Of a stretch of DNA of 64,000 nt, positions 63,005-64,000 are shown one piece after another. The notes under the pieces were generated by a model. The model did not search any database. It was given only the letters and a program-made list of their open reading frames with translations, and was not told the origin of the DNA. Position 1 is the stretch's first letter. Each line of letters begins with the position of its first letter. Made by a program: the position numbers and the translations under genes. Source of the stretch: Arthrobacter sp. TPD3018 (lineage in GTDB: Bacteria; Pseudomonadota; Alphaproteobacteria; Sphingomonadales; Sphingomonadaceae); contig QDFQ01000001.1 in the NCBI GenBank assembly GCA_003075315.1, positions 785,355-849,354 of the forward strand, read 5' to 3'.

Positions 63005-63792
63005 GCGAAGGCGCCAAACGGATCGTTCATCACCAGCATCGCATCGGACCGCGCGAGCGCGATCAGTGTCAGGCCGTGCGCACGGGCGTGATCCAGCGCG
63101 AAGCTGGTGGGGGCGGAGATGCCGACCAGCAGCGGCGTCTCGGCGACCAGCGCCTTGTCGGCCATTTCGAAGCTGATGCGCGAGGTGACGAGCGTGAAGG
63201 CGGCCCCAGCGCTCCCCCGCGCCTGCGCGCCGATCAGCTTGTCGAGCGCATTGTGGCGGCCGACGTCCTCGAAGATCGCCGCGATCGCACCATCGGCGCT
63301 GCAGGCGGCCGCGGCATGGACGGCACCGGTCGCGGCGTTGAGGCGCTGGTGCGCACGAATCGCAGCCAGCGCGGCAAAGATCGCAGCCGGCTCGACGACA
63401 GGGCAGGGTGGCCGCTCGCGCACCGGCCGCGCGAGCTGTTCCAGGCTGGCGATCCCGCACAGGCCGCATCCCGTATCGCTGCTGCGATGGCGGACGCGGT
63501 CGTGGATGCGGGGGCGGCAGCGCGCGGCGAGCGCGACGCGGACGATCCAGCCCGCCTCCGCTTCGAAGACGTCGATATCCTCGACGTCGGCAGCGGTGTC
63601 GGCGAGGCGTTCGGTCAACATGAAGCCGAGCGCGAAGACGTCGAGATCGCGCGGCGTCATCATCATGACCGCATAGCCCAGGCCGTCGACTTCGATCGCG
63701 ACGGGTACCTCGACGGCGACGTCTCGCGAGCCCGTCGTGGCGCGGCCATCGGCGTGAAGCACCCGGATCGGCTCGGGCCGCGATACGCTCAC
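63001..63792 (-). CDS. fdhD: Formate dehydrogenase accessory sulfurtransferase FdhD
   Basis: The 263-residue protein has the FdhD motif DTGCGLCGIASLE with the paired cysteines (CxxC) that pass sulfur to the molybdenum cofactor of formate dehydrogenase. FEDVGRHNALDKLIG and VTSRISFEMADKAL are also typical. The likely start is GTG at 63792, overlapping the mobA stop. No formate dehydrogenase structural gene is in the window, but mobA upstream fits a molybdenum-cofactor operon. Confidence 0.94.
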   Translation of the reverse strand: MSVSRPEPIRVLHADGRATTGSRDVAVEVPVAIEVDGLGYAVMMMTPRDLDVFALGFMLTERLADTAADVEDIDVFEAEAGWIVRVALAARCRPRIHDRVRHRSSDTGCGLCGIASLEQLARPVRERPPCPVVEPAAIFAALAAIRAHQRLNAATGAVHAAAACSADGAIAAIFEDVGRHNALDKLIGAQARGSAGAAFTLVTSRISFEMADKALVAETPLLVGISAPTSFALDHARAHGLTLIALARSDAMLVMNDPFGAFA

Positions 63793-64000
63793 AGTGCGGC
63801 GAGATCCTCGGGCGTGTTGACGTTGGCGAGCCGCTCCGGTGCGGCGATCGGCAGCGCGCCGATCTGCTGCGCCCAGCCGCGCACCGAACGTCGGCCGTCG
63901 CGCGCGAGATGGTCGGCGAGCGCGTCGGCAAGGTCGGCGGGCCAGTGGCCGATGACCGGCGCATCGCTGCAATAGCTGGGCGCGCGGCGCAGCAGCGAAG
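63789..64000 (-). CDS. mobA: Molybdenum cofactor guanylyltransferase MobA (C-terminal part)
   Basis: The visible ~70 residues include SDAPVIGHWPADLADALADHL and SVRGWAQQIG, and end with ERLANVNTPEDLAAL, the usual MobA ending. The gene runs off the window edge, so the N-terminal GTP-binding part is missing. It adds GMP to molybdopterin. The stop overlaps the fdhD start (GTGA). Confidence 0.85.
   Translation of the reverse strand, partial: SLLRRAPSYCSDAPVIGHWPADLADALADHLARDGRRSVRGWAQQIGALPIAAPERLANVNTPEDLAAL

Overview
The window is a GC-rich chromosomal segment from an alphaproteobacterium, most likely a Sphingomonas-type member of the Sphingomonadales. I infer this from overall gene content and protein style: RpoB/RpoC sequences, a long-tailed trigger factor, TamA/TamB, an Ald/Lrp pair, bacteriophytochrome with heme oxygenase, and gatCAB with small interspersed genes. 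No phage, integrase, insertion sequence, CRISPR array or rRNA was seen. This is core chromosome with some accessory signalling genes, not a genomic island.

Layout. 1-5.7 kb: the start of a DUF47 gene, then a light-sensing group (heme oxygenase, a winged-helix regulator, a GGDEF diguanylate cyclase and a bacteriophytochrome histidine kinase). 5.8-10.5 kb: a catalase-fold heme protein, a metallophosphoesterase, a DUF2975/XRE/membrane-protein operon, and a divergent NAD(P)-binding protein/HxlR pair. 10.6-19.4 kb: rpoC and rpoB on the minus strand, with a near-consensus promoter and a terminator-like hairpin in the rpoB leader. 19.6-23.6 kb: a Pro/Thr-rich membrane protein, a zinc alcohol dehydrogenase, ruvX and a DUF3089 hydrolase. 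23.8-29.4 kb: gatC, gatA, a small membrane protein, gatB, a GFA protein, a periplasmic cyclophilin and two tiny disordered proteins.

29.5-34.7 kb: tRNA-Leu(UAG), tig, a glycosyltransferase, clpP and clpX, i.e. nascent-chain folding and ATP-dependent proteolysis. 34.9-40.3 kb: a CPBP-type membrane protein, a 2OG-Fe(II) oxygenase-like protein, a manganese catalase, a cation/proton antiporter, a GNAT protein and a thiolase. 40.4-49.8 kb: a tightly packed plus-strand run (small membrane protein, prepilin peptidase, exported protein, aldehyde dehydrogenase) followed by tamA and tamB for outer-membrane protein assembly. 49.9-56.2 kb: a flavin monooxygenase, then a c-di-GMP/phosphorelay cluster (EAL protein, hybrid-like histidine kinase, single-domain response regulator). 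A 20-codon ORF and a perfect palindrome lie in front of this cluster. 56.3-64 kb: a carboxylesterase, a DUF3072 protein, alanine dehydrogenase with its divergent Lrp-type regulator, kup, a 2H phosphoesterase, tRNA-Met(CAU), a small membrane protein, fdhD and the end of mobA.

Intergenic DNA carries at least three kinds of palindromic repeat: a GTCATCCCCGC/GTCACCCCGG type, a GTCATTGCGAGCGGAGCG type, and a paired CTCTCCC..GGGAGAG element between rpoC and rpoB. I saw no self-evident new multi-gene system. The best leads are the rpoB leader attenuator candidate, the 20-aa ORF with its palindrome, the membrane gene embedded in gatAB, and the histone-like tail on trigger factor. Positions of short sites were counted by hand and could be off by a base or two.
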